This document shows positions 26,343 through 35,416 of a stretch of DNA of 64,000 bases, piece after piece (the stretch's first letter is position 1; each line of letters opens with the position of its first letter). The stretch covers positions 62,001-126,000 of the forward strand of contig WQWY01000003.1 of assembly GCA_009785115.1 (NCBI GenBank). The letters run 5' to 3'. The stretch is from Micrococcales bacterium (GTDB lineage Bacteria > Actinomycetota > Actinomycetes > Actinomycetales > Cellulomonadaceae). Made by a program: the position numbers and the translations under genes. A model generated the notes under the pieces. The model worked only from the letters and a program-made list of their open reading frames with translations. It was not told where the DNA came from and did not search any database.

Positions 26343-27968
26343 TCAGGCGGGAGTCTCGGTGTCGCGGTGGGTGCGGCCGCCGCGCATGACCAGGGCCGAG
26401 ATCATGCCGACGGCAGCCACCGCGGCGGCGAGCGCGAGGGTCTGACCCGCGGCGGTGGCGAAGCCGTGGCTGATCGCCGTGGTCGCGGCGGCCTTGATCG
26501 CCTCGGACGCCTGCGGGGGGACGTCCGGAGGCACCTGGATGTTCGCCAGCGGGGTGCCGAGGGTCGAGCCCGCGTCGGCGAAGCTGGCGACGAACTGCTC
26601 TTGGTAGGGCGCGGGCAGCGAGGCCGCCGCGTCGCGAGCAGCGGCGGGGACGGTCTGCGACAGGCGAGACGTCAGCATGGCGATCATCGCCGCCGAGCCG
26701 ATCACACCGCCGACCTGCCTGTTGGTGTTGAACACCCCGGCCCCGGCCCCGGCGGTGCGCTGGTCCAGGCCGGAGGTGGCCAGGTTGGCCAGCGGGGAGA
26801 ACACGGCCCCGGTGCCCACACCGAGCAGGGCGTTCGGGGCGAGCAGGCGCCACGGGGAGTCGTCGGCGGAGACCCACAGCGCCATCCACGCGACCGCCAC
26901 GGCGAACACGGCGAACCCGAAGCCCACCACCCACTTGGCGGGCACACGGTCGGAGAGCCGGCCCGCGAACGGGGCCACCACACCGGTGACCAGCGACCCG
27001 GGAAGCGCGACCAGCGCGGCCTGGATCGGCGACAGCCCGGCGATAGCCTGCAAGAACAGGGTGAGCGGGAAGAACAGCCCCGTCATCGCGAACCCCACGG
27101 CCGCGCCCGAGATGTTGGCGAGGAAGAAGTTCCGGTCCTTGAACAGCCGCATGGGAAGCAGCGCGTCGTCGCCACGTCGTACCTGGTACCAGCCGAAGAC
27201 GCCCAGCAGCACCAGCCCGACACCCATCATGTGCCAGACGGTGACGCCCCCGACCACCACGCCCCACCGGTAGGCCTCTCCCTCTTGGAGCCCGAAGACC
27301 AGCAAGAACAGGCCCAGGACGGACAGCACCACACCACACCCGTCGATGCGACGGGTGTGCCGCTCGAGCCTCGGCAGCCGTCGATACGTGAGCCACAGCG
27401 CGACGACCCCGACCGGAAGGTTCACGAAGAAGATCCACTCCCAGCCGACGGTCTCGACCAGCAGACCACCGAGGAGCGGGCCGGTGATGGTCGCCACGCC
27501 AGCCACCGAGCCCCACAGGCCCAGCGCCGCGCCGCGCTGGTGCGGCGGGAACACCCGCGTGATCATCGCCATGGTCTGCGGGGTCATCAGCGCGCCGCCG
27601 ACACCCTGCACCGTCCGGGCGGCGATGAGCCACTCGATGCTCGGCGACAGCCCGCACGCGAGCGAGGCCCCGGTGAACACCACCAGCCCGGTCGCGAACA
27701 CCGGCCTGGGGCCGAACCTGTCCCCGAGCCGCCCGGAGACCAGCAGCAGCACCGCGAACGTCAGCAGATAGGCCGAGCTGACCCACCCGACCTTCACCAG
27801 GCTCGCGTCGAAGGTCTTGACGAGCGTCGGCACGGCGATGTTCACGATCGTCGTGTCGATCATGATCATGAAGAACCCGGCGAGCAGCGCGGGCAGGATG
27901 CTCCACGCGCTGCGCCCGTGCAGGTCGACGAGCGCGGCGACAGGAGCGCGGCTGGCTGGCCTCGACAT
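26343..27968 (-). CDS. MFS drug exporter, DHA2 (14-helix) family
   Basis: This 541-residue proton-driven exporter resembles EmrB/QacA-type multidrug pumps. It has about 14 membrane helices. Motif A is SGRLGDRFGPRPVF after helix 2, helix 1 carries the DHA2-typical MIMIDTTIVNIAVPTL, and motif C-like GSVAGVATITGPLLGGLLVE is in helix 5. A periplasmic loop lies near residues 430-500. A GAAGGGA ribosome site precedes ATG 27968. No regulator gene is adjacent, so the substrate is unknown. Confidence 0.92.
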   Translation of the reverse strand: MSRPASRAPVAALVDLHGRSAWSILPALLAGFFMIMIDTTIVNIAVPTLVKTFDASLVKVGWVSSAYLLTFAVLLLVSGRLGDRFGPRPVFATGLVVFTGASLACGLSPSIEWLIAARTVQGVGGALMTPQTMAMITRVFPPHQRGAALGLWGSVAGVATITGPLLGGLLVETVGWEWIFFVNLPVGVVALWLTYRRLPRLERHTRRIDGCGVVLSVLGLFLLVFGLQEGEAYRWGVVVGGVTVWHMMGVGLVLLGVFGWYQVRRGDDALLPMRLFKDRNFFLANISGAAVGFAMTGLFFPLTLFLQAIAGLSPIQAALVALPGSLVTGVVAPFAGRLSDRVPAKWVVGFGFAVFAVAVAWMALWVSADDSPWRLLAPNALLGVGTGAVFSPLANLATSGLDQRTAGAGAGVFNTNRQVGGVIGSAAMIAMLTSRLSQTVPAAARDAAASLPAPYQEQFVASFADAGSTLGTPLANIQVPPDVPPQASEAIKAAATTAISHGFATAAGQTLALAAAVAAVGMISALVMRGGRTHRDTETPA

Positions 27969-28036
27969 CGGCGGTCCCTTCGCTGGCGAGCCGGAGGAGC
28001 CCTCCCCACGGGATGGCGCCCGGCTGGTCGATGCTC

Positions 28037-28058
28037 CCTGGACGGACGGGCGTCCAGG
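28037..28058 (-). terminator. Hairpin after the VWA surface-protein gene
   Basis: CCTGGACG (28037-28044) and CGTCCAGG (28051-28058) form a perfect 8-bp stem with a 6-nt loop, 50-70 bases past the surface-protein stop and ahead of the MFS gene. Confidence 0.6.
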
Positions 28059-28107
28059 CTCACGACACTACGGTGCCGCTACGACCCCGTGCGCCAGCGG
28101 GGCAGCT

Positions 28108-31100
28108 CTATCGCTGCTCGGCCGTCCGCAGGCACCTGCGCCTGGCGACCATCGCCCAGCCTGCCGTCATGACGACCAGCGAGATCGCCGCGGTCAGCCA
28201 CAGGGTGATGCCGGTGGAGGCCAGGAAGCCGCGAGAGCTGCCCGGGGTCGGTCCGTCGGAGACGAGGACCTCCTGACGCACCACCCGCAGGTGGATGCCG
28301 TCGTGGTCGTCCTCGTCGAGCCCGACGGCGAGGACGGTGAACGCTCGCAGGCCCCCGAGGTTGGAGTGAGCGGACTCGTGGATCACGTTGGTCTTGTACA
28401 GACCGTCGGGGACCTCGTTGTTGGTGTCGTCGGGGTGCGAGTCGATGTCCATCACCGCGAGCCACACGGCGTCCTGCGCCGGGGCCGGGACCGCCATGGC
28501 CGCCACGAGAGGCGACACCCCGGACTCCTCGGCCTGCTGGAGCGTCACCAGCCCGGAGAACGCGCTGATCTCCATGTACATGTCGACCTCGGTGTACCGG
28601 CTGTCAGGGATGGGCGCGCTGCTGGGGCCCACCTCGACCGTCATCCGGACCCGTGCCTCTTGCCCGGGGTCGATCACGATCGGGTCGGGAGGGTCGTAGT
28701 AGAGGTTGCCGTCGCTGCCCATGGACCAGTACCCGTTGGTGATCGGCCCGTCGACCGGGACGATCTGGGCGATGTCCGCAGGGGTGGCGAGCGTGAGGCT
28801 GTCAGGGATGTATCCGGCCAGCTGTTCGAGGCGGGCGATCCCCTCGCCCTGGTTGAACAGGTGGATGTGCATCACCAGGAGGTCTCCGACCAGGGTGTCG
28901 TACTCGGGGTCGTCGAACCCGACGTACGGGATGTGGTGGGACGGCCCGGGGTGGTCCGAGTGCGGGTGCAGGCTGTGCACCAGGAGCCCGTCGCGGTAGA
29001 CCTCCCCGACCCACATCCGCAGGGCGAGGTCGTAGACCACACCCTCGATGACGGCGCGCGGTGTGTGGTGGACCGTCACGCACGGCTCGTCCTCCACGCA
29101 CTGCTCCGGCGGCACGCCCTCGCTGCCCGGCACCTCAGGGTCTCCGCCCGAGGGCAGGCCGTAGACGGCGTTGGCGATCTGGAGGGCATAGCCCACGTCC
29201 TCGTGCAGGACGACGGCATAGGTGAGGGTCGCCGTGCTGTCGAGAGCGTCGATCAGCCAGGTCAGCGTCGTGCCCGAGAAGGTGGCGTCACCGGTGCTCG
29301 GGGTGATGCTCGTCTCGTCCAGGTCCGCCAGACCGAGCACGTCGGTCAGGTCATCGACGATCGTCAGGTCTCGCAGCCCGACCAGGCTCTCCGGCTCGAG
29401 GTTCTCCACGGTCACGGTGTAGGTCACCCGGCTGCCCGGGTCGACGGTCGTCCCCGACACCGGGTCTGAGGACTTCGACAAGGTCCACCGCAGAGGTGGG
29501 GTGCAGTCGGCGTAGTTCGTGATGACGTAGTGGTTCCACGTGGGGTCGGCCAAGAGGTTCACCTGGTGGTTCTCTCGTAGCCGTGGGTTGATCCCGGTGT
29601 AGGTGCCGCTGGACTCGGAGGCCAGCGCGTGGATCGTGGTGCGGCTGGGGTCGGTGGTGCAGTACGGGCCGTCGGTGACCGTCTCGCCGATGGTCACGCC
29701 GTCGATGGCGCTGAAGTAGCCGCCGTCCTCCTCGGAGTACCGGTGGTACTCCTCACCGAACCGCGCGCTGTCGATAGGGTGCGCGACGCCGTTGGTGGGA
29801 GCACCGCCAGGCCGGGCCGTCAGCAGCAGGGCCGCCTCGAGCCCGTACGGCTGCTGCCCGTCGGCCACGGTCTCGCCGTCGATCACCCAGCGCTTGTCGA
29901 CCTGGACGGAGGTGGAGTCCTCGGGTGCTCTGTTGTAGACGGTGCAGGTGGTCGCCCCATAGGCAGGGATGTCGTGCACGTGCAGCGCGTTCGGGTCGTC
30001 AGGGTCGTTGGTCACCGTGTAGATGGTGCCGGTCCCGATGCACGTGCACATCGCCTTCGGTCCGTCAGGCGTGCCGTCGACAGGCAGCAGGGTGTAACCG
30101 GTGTGCTGCCTCTCAGCGACACGTACGTCGGTCAGGAGGTCTTCCCCGGCGGCGAGGTCGAACTTGACGGTGCCGGTCTGGTCGGTCTCGGTGGTCTGGC
30201 TGCCCCCGGTGATGACCTCGCCGGACACGGTGAACTCCCACCCCGGGCCGGCCACGACGCTGTCGCCCGCGGTGATCGAGCCGTCAGGTCTCACGACCCG
30301 CTTGACGACGGTGAGCGTCCCCTCGCAGGAGTCGATGGCCATCTGCCTGAACACCTCGGCCGCCCGCACGTAGTCAGCGGTCTGGTAGTAGTCGGCCTCC
30401 CGGTAGTTGGAGCCGTCGAACGCTGTCGGCCCCGAGACCGCGCGCAGGTTCGCCTCACCGCCCGACGCCTGGGACACCCCGTCGCCGACCCCGAGAGCCA
30501 CCACGCGGATGCCGTTGGCCTTCAGGGTGTTCGCGGCGAAGATCGCCGCCTCCACGTCAGCCAGCTGGTTGCTGCTCGCCCCGCCCTGGCCGAGGTCGCC
30601 GCCGCCCCACACGGTCGGGTTGCCGTCGGTGAGCATGATGACCAGGTCCGGGTCGCCGTGCATCACCGTGCGCAGGGCAGCGTCCCAGTTCGTCCCCTGG
30701 CTCCCCAGAGAACCCCAGTCCACGTACAGCTCCTTGAACGAGGCCACGCTGTTGGGGCAGGCCGTCGGGAAGTAGGAGCTGTCGGTCGGCAGGTACTGGT
30801 AGCCGAAGGGGACGAACGACAGGAACCCTGGGGTCCCTGTGAACGCGTCCGCGATCTGGTCCAGGGTCTGACGCAGCACCGCGTAGCCCGGGTTGATACT
30901 GACCGAGCTGGACCAGTCGGCGAGGATCGCCACCCGGCCGATCCCGCACGTGGGGGTCAGCGTCGGGTTGTTGCGGGACTGCTGCCAGTGGCCGAGCGAC
31001 GCCGTCTCCGAGACGGTCCCTGTGGGCCCCATGCCCGTGGAGCTCAACAGCTGCTCCGGCGTGTATTCCCGAGCGGTCAGCGCCGGGGTCTGGAACTCAT

Positions 31101-31524
31101 AGGCACGAATGTTGGCAGGTGTCGCGTTCACACCGCCGGTGCGCAGGTGAGGATTCATGTACCACCCGTCCGGCACGCCGATCTGGCGGATCACGAACCG
31201 CTGGTTGTAGTTGCTCCCCTCGGGGTCGGTCTCGGGGACGACCAACGTGCACAGGCCAGCCGCCGAGACGCACGTGTCGACCAGCACCCCGTCTGAGGAA
31301 TACACGCCCAGCGTGACGCCGTCCAGGCCGGTCACATCGCCCTGACCTGCACCGGTACGGTCGCCCCCGACGCGCACCGTCAGCACGGTCGAGGTCTCCA
31401 GGTCTGGCCCTGGCTCCTCGTCCTCCGCCGCCGCGGGCGAGACCACCAGGGCGCTGAAGAGGAGCGCGAACACCGAGACGACAGACCAACGACGCCTTCC
31501 TGCCGACCTTGAAGAAATCGCCAC
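28108..31524 (-). CDS. Large VWA-domain surface protein with LASTG sorting signal
   Basis: This 1138-residue exported protein has a signal peptide cleaved near residue 33 (SPAAAEDEE). A von Willebrand A domain (about 196-400) follows, with an intact MIDAS: Asp203, Ser205 and Ser207 (DWSSS), Thr278 and Asp300 (LTDGNP). Next come SpaA/prealbumin-like beta domains (about 430-700) and DUF11-like repeats (about 750-860, with YTVTVENLEPESLVGLRDL). The tail LASTG (1101-1105), hydrophobic helix and ARRRCLRTAEQR fit a class E sortase signal. The organisation resembles tip or adhesin subunits of sortase-assembled pili, but no other pilin or sortase gene is adjacent. GTG 31524 has GGAGGA immediately upstream. 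Confidence 0.88.
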   Translation of the reverse strand: MAISSRSAGRRRWSVVSVFALLFSALVVSPAAAEDEEPGPDLETSTVLTVRVGGDRTGAGQGDVTGLDGVTLGVYSSDGVLVDTCVSAAGLCTLVVPETDPEGSNYNQRFVIRQIGVPDGWYMNPHLRTGGVNATPANIRAYEFQTPALTAREYTPEQLLSSTGMGPTGTVSETASLGHWQQSRNNPTLTPTCGIGRVAILADWSSSVSINPGYAVLRQTLDQIADAFTGTPGFLSFVPFGYQYLPTDSSYFPTACPNSVASFKELYVDWGSLGSQGTNWDAALRTVMHGDPDLVIMLTDGNPTVWGGGDLGQGGASSNQLADVEAAIFAANTLKANGIRVVALGVGDGVSQASGGEANLRAVSGPTAFDGSNYREADYYQTADYVRAAEVFRQMAIDSCEGTLTVVKRVVRPDGSITAGDSVVAGPGWEFTVSGEVITGGSQTTETDQTGTVKFDLAAGEDLLTDVRVAERQHTGYTLLPVDGTPDGPKAMCTCIGTGTIYTVTNDPDDPNALHVHDIPAYGATTCTVYNRAPEDSTSVQVDKRWVIDGETVADGQQPYGLEAALLLTARPGGAPTNGVAHPIDSARFGEEYHRYSEEDGGYFSAIDGVTIGETVTDGPYCTTDPSRTTIHALASESSGTYTGINPRLRENHQVNLLADPTWNHYVITNYADCTPPLRWTLSKSSDPVSGTTVDPGSRVTYTVTVENLEPESLVGLRDLTIVDDLTDVLGLADLDETSITPSTGDATFSGTTLTWLIDALDSTATLTYAVVLHEDVGYALQIANAVYGLPSGGDPEVPGSEGVPPEQCVEDEPCVTVHHTPRAVIEGVVYDLALRMWVGEVYRDGLLVHSLHPHSDHPGPSHHIPYVGFDDPEYDTLVGDLLVMHIHLFNQGEGIARLEQLAGYIPDSLTLATPADIAQIVPVDGPITNGYWSMGSDGNLYYDPPDPIVIDPGQEARVRMTVEVGPSSAPIPDSRYTEVDMYMEISAFSGLVTLQQAEESGVSPLVAAMAVPAPAQDAVWLAVMDIDSHPDDTNNEVPDGLYKTNVIHESAHSNLGGLRAFTVLAVGLDEDDHDGIHLRVVRQEVLVSDGPTPGSSRGFLASTGITLWLTAAISLVVMTAGWAMVARRRCLRTAEQR

Positions 31525-31605
31525 GGCTCCTCCGGCCCCTGAGTAGGACGTCCCCGAACCTCGGCCGTCCGCCGATGCACTTCTCAACACGATGCATCGG
31601 GAGCC

Positions 31606-31637
31606 CACGTCGCACATCTGATAAAGATCAGAAATGC
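31606..31637. promoter_or_regulatory. Candidate operator upstream of the VWA surface-protein gene
   Basis: TCTGAT-AAAG-ATCAGA (31617-31632) is a perfect dyad in an AT-rich patch of otherwise GC-rich DNA, with flanks extending the symmetry (GCAC/ATGC at the ends). A second 10-bp palindrome, CGATGCATCG, lies near 31590. It is about 90 bp before the surface-protein start. The regulator is unknown. Confidence 0.4.
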
Positions 31638-31722
31638 GATGCTATCCGGCCACAAGTCCGAAAAAACCCATGAAAGGCGACGGGGTGTTCAACCGTTCGG
31701 AGCAACGCCGCGACAGCGCCCC

Positions 31723-32484
31723 TCACCGACCTCGGCGGCGCTCCCGCTGGGCGTAGGAGCGGACGGCGCGCAGGAAGTCGATGCGGCGGAAGTCGGGCCA
31801 GTACGCCTCGCAGAAGTAGAACTCCGAGTGGGCGGACTGCCACAGCATGAACCCTGACAGGCGCTGCTCGCCGGAGGTGCGGATCACCAGGTCGGGGTCA
31901 GGCTGGCCCCGGGTGTACAGGTGCTCGGCGATGTGGGCGACGTCGAAGCTCTCGGCCAGCTCGGCCAGCGTCGTCCCGGCGGCGGCCTGCTGGCGCAGCG
32001 CGGTGCGCACGGCGTCGGTGATCTCCTGGCGGCCGCCGTAGCCGACGGCGACGTTGACGTGCATGCCCTGGACGTCCGCGGTCGCGGCCTGCGCGTCGCG
32101 CAACGTCCGCAACGTGCGGTCGGGCAGCAGGTCTTCTGAGCCCATCAGCTGGAGCCGCCAGCGCCGGGAGGCAGCGAGGTCACGCACCGCGTCCTCGATG
32201 ATGGTCAACAGCTGGCTGAGCTCGTCGGTCTCGCGGGCGAGGTTGTCGGTGGAGAGCATCCACAGCGTGACGACCTCGACGCCGATGTCCTCGCTCCAGC
32301 CCAGCACCTCGGCGATCTTCTGCGCCCCGGCACGGTGGCCCTTCACCGAGGACTGCCCGGTGCTGCGGGCCCAGCGCCGGTTGCCGTCCAGGATCACCCC
32401 GACGTGACGTGGCATCCGCTCTGGCGGCAAGGACGCGGCCAGACGACGCTCGTACAACCCATACAGCGGATGCGGCAGATGCAC
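31723..32484 (-). CDS. cis-prenyl diphosphate synthase, Rv1086-like (short-chain Z,E-FPP synthase type)
   Basis: This 253-residue cytoplasmic enzyme condenses IPP onto an allylic diphosphate in cis. It has the family motifs ILDGNRRWAR (catalytic Asp), WSEDIGVEVVTLWMLSTDN and RTSGEQRLSGFMLWQSAHSE. The N-terminus MHLPHPLYGLYERRL and the ending RSYAQRERR closely follow what I recall of M. tuberculosis Rv1086, the short-chain Z,E-farnesyl diphosphate synthase, rather than the long-chain UppS. The product length is inferred from that resemblance. GTG 32484 has GGGGAAG upstream. It neighbours a hemolysin-III gene, as Rv1086 does. Confidence 0.88.
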   Translation of the reverse strand: MHLPHPLYGLYERRLAASLPPERMPRHVGVILDGNRRWARSTGQSSVKGHRAGAQKIAEVLGWSEDIGVEVVTLWMLSTDNLARETDELSQLLTIIEDAVRDLAASRRWRLQLMGSEDLLPDRTLRTLRDAQAATADVQGMHVNVAVGYGGRQEITDAVRTALRQQAAAGTTLAELAESFDVAHIAEHLYTRGQPDPDLVIRTSGEQRLSGFMLWQSAHSEFYFCEAYWPDFRRIDFLRAVRSYAQRERRRGR

Positions 32485-32724
32485 GCGGGAACTTCCCCTC
32501 ACGACGACCGACGCGGGCCACGGTACCGAAGACGTCGCGCGGACGGGGACACCTGACCCACCTGCCCCGGTCGCGCCACCACCGTCAGCGTGGCCTCCGC
32601 GCGAAGCCCTCTCCTCGAGCATCGGCGTCGCGAACCTTTGGTGAAGAAGTCCGCAGAGCGCTCGACGCCTAACCTACGGTCGCGTAACCTACGGTCCGGT
32701 AACTTCCTCCAGGCAGGAGAGCTC

Positions 32725-33465
32725 ATGTCCGCGGCCGATGCCCACCACACCCACCGCCACGACGGGCTCACCCGTGCTGTCGGCGACGCGGTCGAGGCTG
32801 TCGGTGACCGCGTCGGCCAGGTCGCAGCCACCTTGAAGCCGAGGCTGCGCGGCTGGATCCACGCCGGGGTCTCCCCGTTCGTCCTGGCGGCCGGCATCGT
32901 GCTCGTCGCGCTCTCCCCCACCGCACCGGTGCGGTGGGCCAACGTGGTGTTCGGCCTCAGCGCCGTGCTGCTGTTCGGCACCTCCGCCGTGTACCACCGC
33001 GGCACCTGGTCACCTCGGGTCGCCGGGGTGCTGCGCCGGCTGGACCACACCAACATCTTCCTCATCATCGCCGGCACCTACACCCCCCTGTCGGTGATGC
33101 TGCTGCCGCACAGCACCGCCCGGCTGCTGCTCATCATCGTCTGGTCCGGCGCCCTGGCCGGGCTTCTCATGCGCGTGCTCTGGCTGGGCGCGCCGCGCTG
33201 GCTGTACGTGCCGATCTACATCGCGCTGGGATGGGTGGCCGTCGCCTTCCTCCCCCAGTTCTCCGCCAACGGCGGGGCAGCCGTGGTGTGGCTCATCATC
33301 GCCGGCGGGCTCGCCTACACCCTCGGTGCGGTGGTCTACGGCCTCAAGCGCCCCGACCCCAGCCCCCGCTGGTTCGGCTTCCACGAGATCTTCCACGTGC
33401 TGACGGTGGCCGGTTTCGTCAGCCACTACGTCGCGGTCTCCATCGCGACCTACTCCCTGCGCTGA
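32725..33465 (+). CDS. Hemolysin III family / PAQR-like membrane protein (TrhA type)
   Basis: This 246-residue membrane protein has about seven helices after a soluble N-terminus of about 50 residues. It keeps the metal-site residues of the PAQR/HlyIII fold: SAVYHRG, LDHTNIFLIIAGTYTP and FHEIFHVLTVAGF. The name hemolysin is historical; the family is thought to act in membrane energetics or as hydrolases, and the role here is not known. ATG 32725 has AGGAGAG upstream. It is divergent from the prenyl synthase and convergent with the peptidase gene across a 20-bp stem. Confidence 0.9.
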   Translation: MSAADAHHTHRHDGLTRAVGDAVEAVGDRVGQVAATLKPRLRGWIHAGVSPFVLAAGIVLVALSPTAPVRWANVVFGLSAVLLFGTSAVYHRGTWSPRVAGVLRRLDHTNIFLIIAGTYTPLSVMLLPHSTARLLLIIVWSGALAGLLMRVLWLGAPRWLYVPIYIALGWVAVAFLPQFSANGGAAVVWLIIAGGLAYTLGAVVYGLKRPDPSPRWFGFHEIFHVLTVAGFVSHYVAVSIATYSLR

Positions 33466-33522
33466 CCGTCCCTCACAGGTCTCTCGGGCGCCCGCTCGGA
33501 GCGCCAGCACCCGCGACCGACA

Positions 33523-33570
33523 CGGCGACGCGGGCTGGTGCGTCGGAGCGCGCACCAGCCCGCGTCGCCG
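33523..33570. terminator. Perfect 20-bp hairpin between convergent genes
   Basis: Arms 33523-33542 and 33551-33570 are exact inverse copies with an 8-nt loop. They lie between the stop of the HlyIII gene and the stop of the convergent peptidase gene, so this is a two-way terminator. Confidence 0.85.
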
Positions 33571-33583
33571 GGCGGTCAGTGCC

Positions 33584-35149
33584 TCATCGGCAGGTCAGAC
33601 CGTCCTCGGGAACCTTGCCGTCGATCAGGAAACCGTCGACGGCCTCCTGGACGCAGCTGTTGCCGGTCACGTACGCACCGTGGCCCTCACCCTCCAGGGT
33701 GACCAGCACCCCCGAGCTGAGGAGCTTGGCCAGGGCCTGTGCCCACTCGTACGGGGTCGCCGGGTCGTTGGTGATCCCGATGACCACGATCGGCGGGGCC
33801 CCCTCGGCCGCGAAGGAGCCCAGAGGCTCTACCGCGGGCGTCGGCCAGGCCGCACAACCGATCGAGGTGTAGGCGAAGTACTGCCCCAGGAACGGGGCCT
33901 CCTCCTTGAGCCGCTCAGCCTCGGCGGCCATGGCCGCGGGGTCGATGTCGTCACGGGCGTCAGCACAGTTGATCGCGCCGTTCGCCTCCGTCATGTTCGA
34001 GTAGTAGAAGCCGTCCTGGTCGCGCTGGATGTACGACGAGGCGAGGATCAGCAGCACGAGACCGTCGCCCTCCGTCGCGCCCTCCAGCGCCATGGTGAGG
34101 TATCCCCAGGCTTTCTGGCTGTACAACGCCGCGATGATGCCGGTGAACGCCAGCGACTCGGTGACGACCTGGTCGGTGCCGGTCTCCAACGGGTTCTCGC
34201 GGATCTGCTCGAGGAGCTCGACCATCTGGGCCATGCCGTCATCCACCGACCCCGACAGCGGGCAGTCCTCGCCCGCCTGACAGTCCTCGATGTAGGCACG
34301 CAACGCCGACTCGAAACCACGAGCCTGGATCATCGCCCTCGCGCTGCCCGTCACCGTCGGGTCCACCGCGCTGTCGAGCACCATCCGACCCGCACGCTCG
34401 GGGAACAGGTTCGCGTAGGTCGCGCCCAGCTGGGTGCCGTAGGAGACACCGAGATAGGTGAGGGTGGGCTCGCGCAGGGCAGCACGCAGCACGTCCATGT
34501 CACGGGCGGCGGAGATGGTGTCCACGTGCCCCAGCACCGGCCCCGTGTTGTCCAGGCACGCCTGGGCGTACTCGGCCTGGTCCGCGAGAGCCTTCTCCAG
34601 GTCGAGGTCGACCTCGACGAGCAGACCCTCGGCGCGAGCGAGACGCACGTCCATGTCGGCGTCGTCCAGGCAGTCGACCGGTGCGGACCGCCCCACGCCC
34701 CGCGGGTCGAAGCCCACGATGTCCAGGGAGTCGCGCAGCGTCTTGCTCGCGGCGTCCATGAGGGGGCCCACGAACTCGACACCCGACCCGCCCGGGCCAC
34801 CGGGGTTGATGACCAGCGAGCCCTGGCTGTTCTTGCCCACCGCTCGGGCCACCGCGATCGCGATCTCTTCACCGGCGGGGTCGGCGTAGTCCATCGGCAC
34901 CGTCAGCCAGGCGCACTCCAGACGGTCCAGCTTGAACTGCTTGTCCATCATCGCCGAGCCGGTCGAGAAGGCCTCGTCGTCCGAGCACTCCACCCACTCC
35001 AGGGTCTGCGAGTAGTACTTCTCCAGGCCCGGCGGTGCTGCTGTCACGTCCGGATCAGGCTTGTCGTCCGAGGCGCACCCCGCGGCCACCAGCGCCACAC
35101 AGGCCACCAGCGAGACTCGCGCCAGCGCTGTTCTTCCCACACGAAACAT
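33584..35149 (-). CDS. Alpha/beta-hydrolase lipoprotein, tripeptidyl-aminopeptidase-like
   Basis: This 521-residue secreted peptidase resembles SlpD/SlpE of Streptomyces and Hip1 of Mycobacterium. The signal peptide ends in VAAGC (Cys25). The hydrolase fold has the oxyanion loop NPGGPGGSG (115-123), the nucleophile Ser236 in GVSYGTQ, Asp462 (TNDPATPY) and His490 (GEGHGAY), with the TAP C-terminal domain. Paired cysteines suggest disulfides. ATG 35149 has GGGAG six bases upstream. It probably trims tripeptides or activates exported proteins. Confidence 0.92.
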   Translation of the reverse strand: MFRVGRTALARVSLVACVALVAAGCASDDKPDPDVTAAPPGLEKYYSQTLEWVECSDDEAFSTGSAMMDKQFKLDRLECAWLTVPMDYADPAGEEIAIAVARAVGKNSQGSLVINPGGPGGSGVEFVGPLMDAASKTLRDSLDIVGFDPRGVGRSAPVDCLDDADMDVRLARAEGLLVEVDLDLEKALADQAEYAQACLDNTGPVLGHVDTISAARDMDVLRAALREPTLTYLGVSYGTQLGATYANLFPERAGRMVLDSAVDPTVTGSARAMIQARGFESALRAYIEDCQAGEDCPLSGSVDDGMAQMVELLEQIRENPLETGTDQVVTESLAFTGIIAALYSQKAWGYLTMALEGATEGDGLVLLILASSYIQRDQDGFYYSNMTEANGAINCADARDDIDPAAMAAEAERLKEEAPFLGQYFAYTSIGCAAWPTPAVEPLGSFAAEGAPPIVVIGITNDPATPYEWAQALAKLLSSGVLVTLEGEGHGAYVTGNSCVQEAVDGFLIDGKVPEDGLTCR

Positions 35150-35350
35150 CGTGACTCCCGATTCTCTTCGGTGTGCGGCACCGTCCGCATCACCCCCGCT
35201 GCACACCTGTTCCCGCCGAGGGTGGGTGAACGATAACCAGCACGCCTGAGACAGGTGCACGACTTGTGGAGAAAACGGTCCTCACGACGGAGCCGGGCGC
35301 AGCGAGGCTCATCCCTCAGGGGGAGCGGGATCAACCTCCGGACCGAGGTG

Positions 35351-35368
35351 GCAGGTGCTCGCACCTGC
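35351..35368 (-). terminator. Hairpin after the amidohydrolase gene
   Basis: GCAGGTG and CACCTGC form a 7-bp stem on a CTCG tetraloop, about 50 bases past the stop of the gene at 35417. Confidence 0.55.
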
Positions 35369-35416
35369 TGGAGCACGCACCGAGCTCGCCAGACGCGCCC
35401 TCAGACCGTCCGGGCC

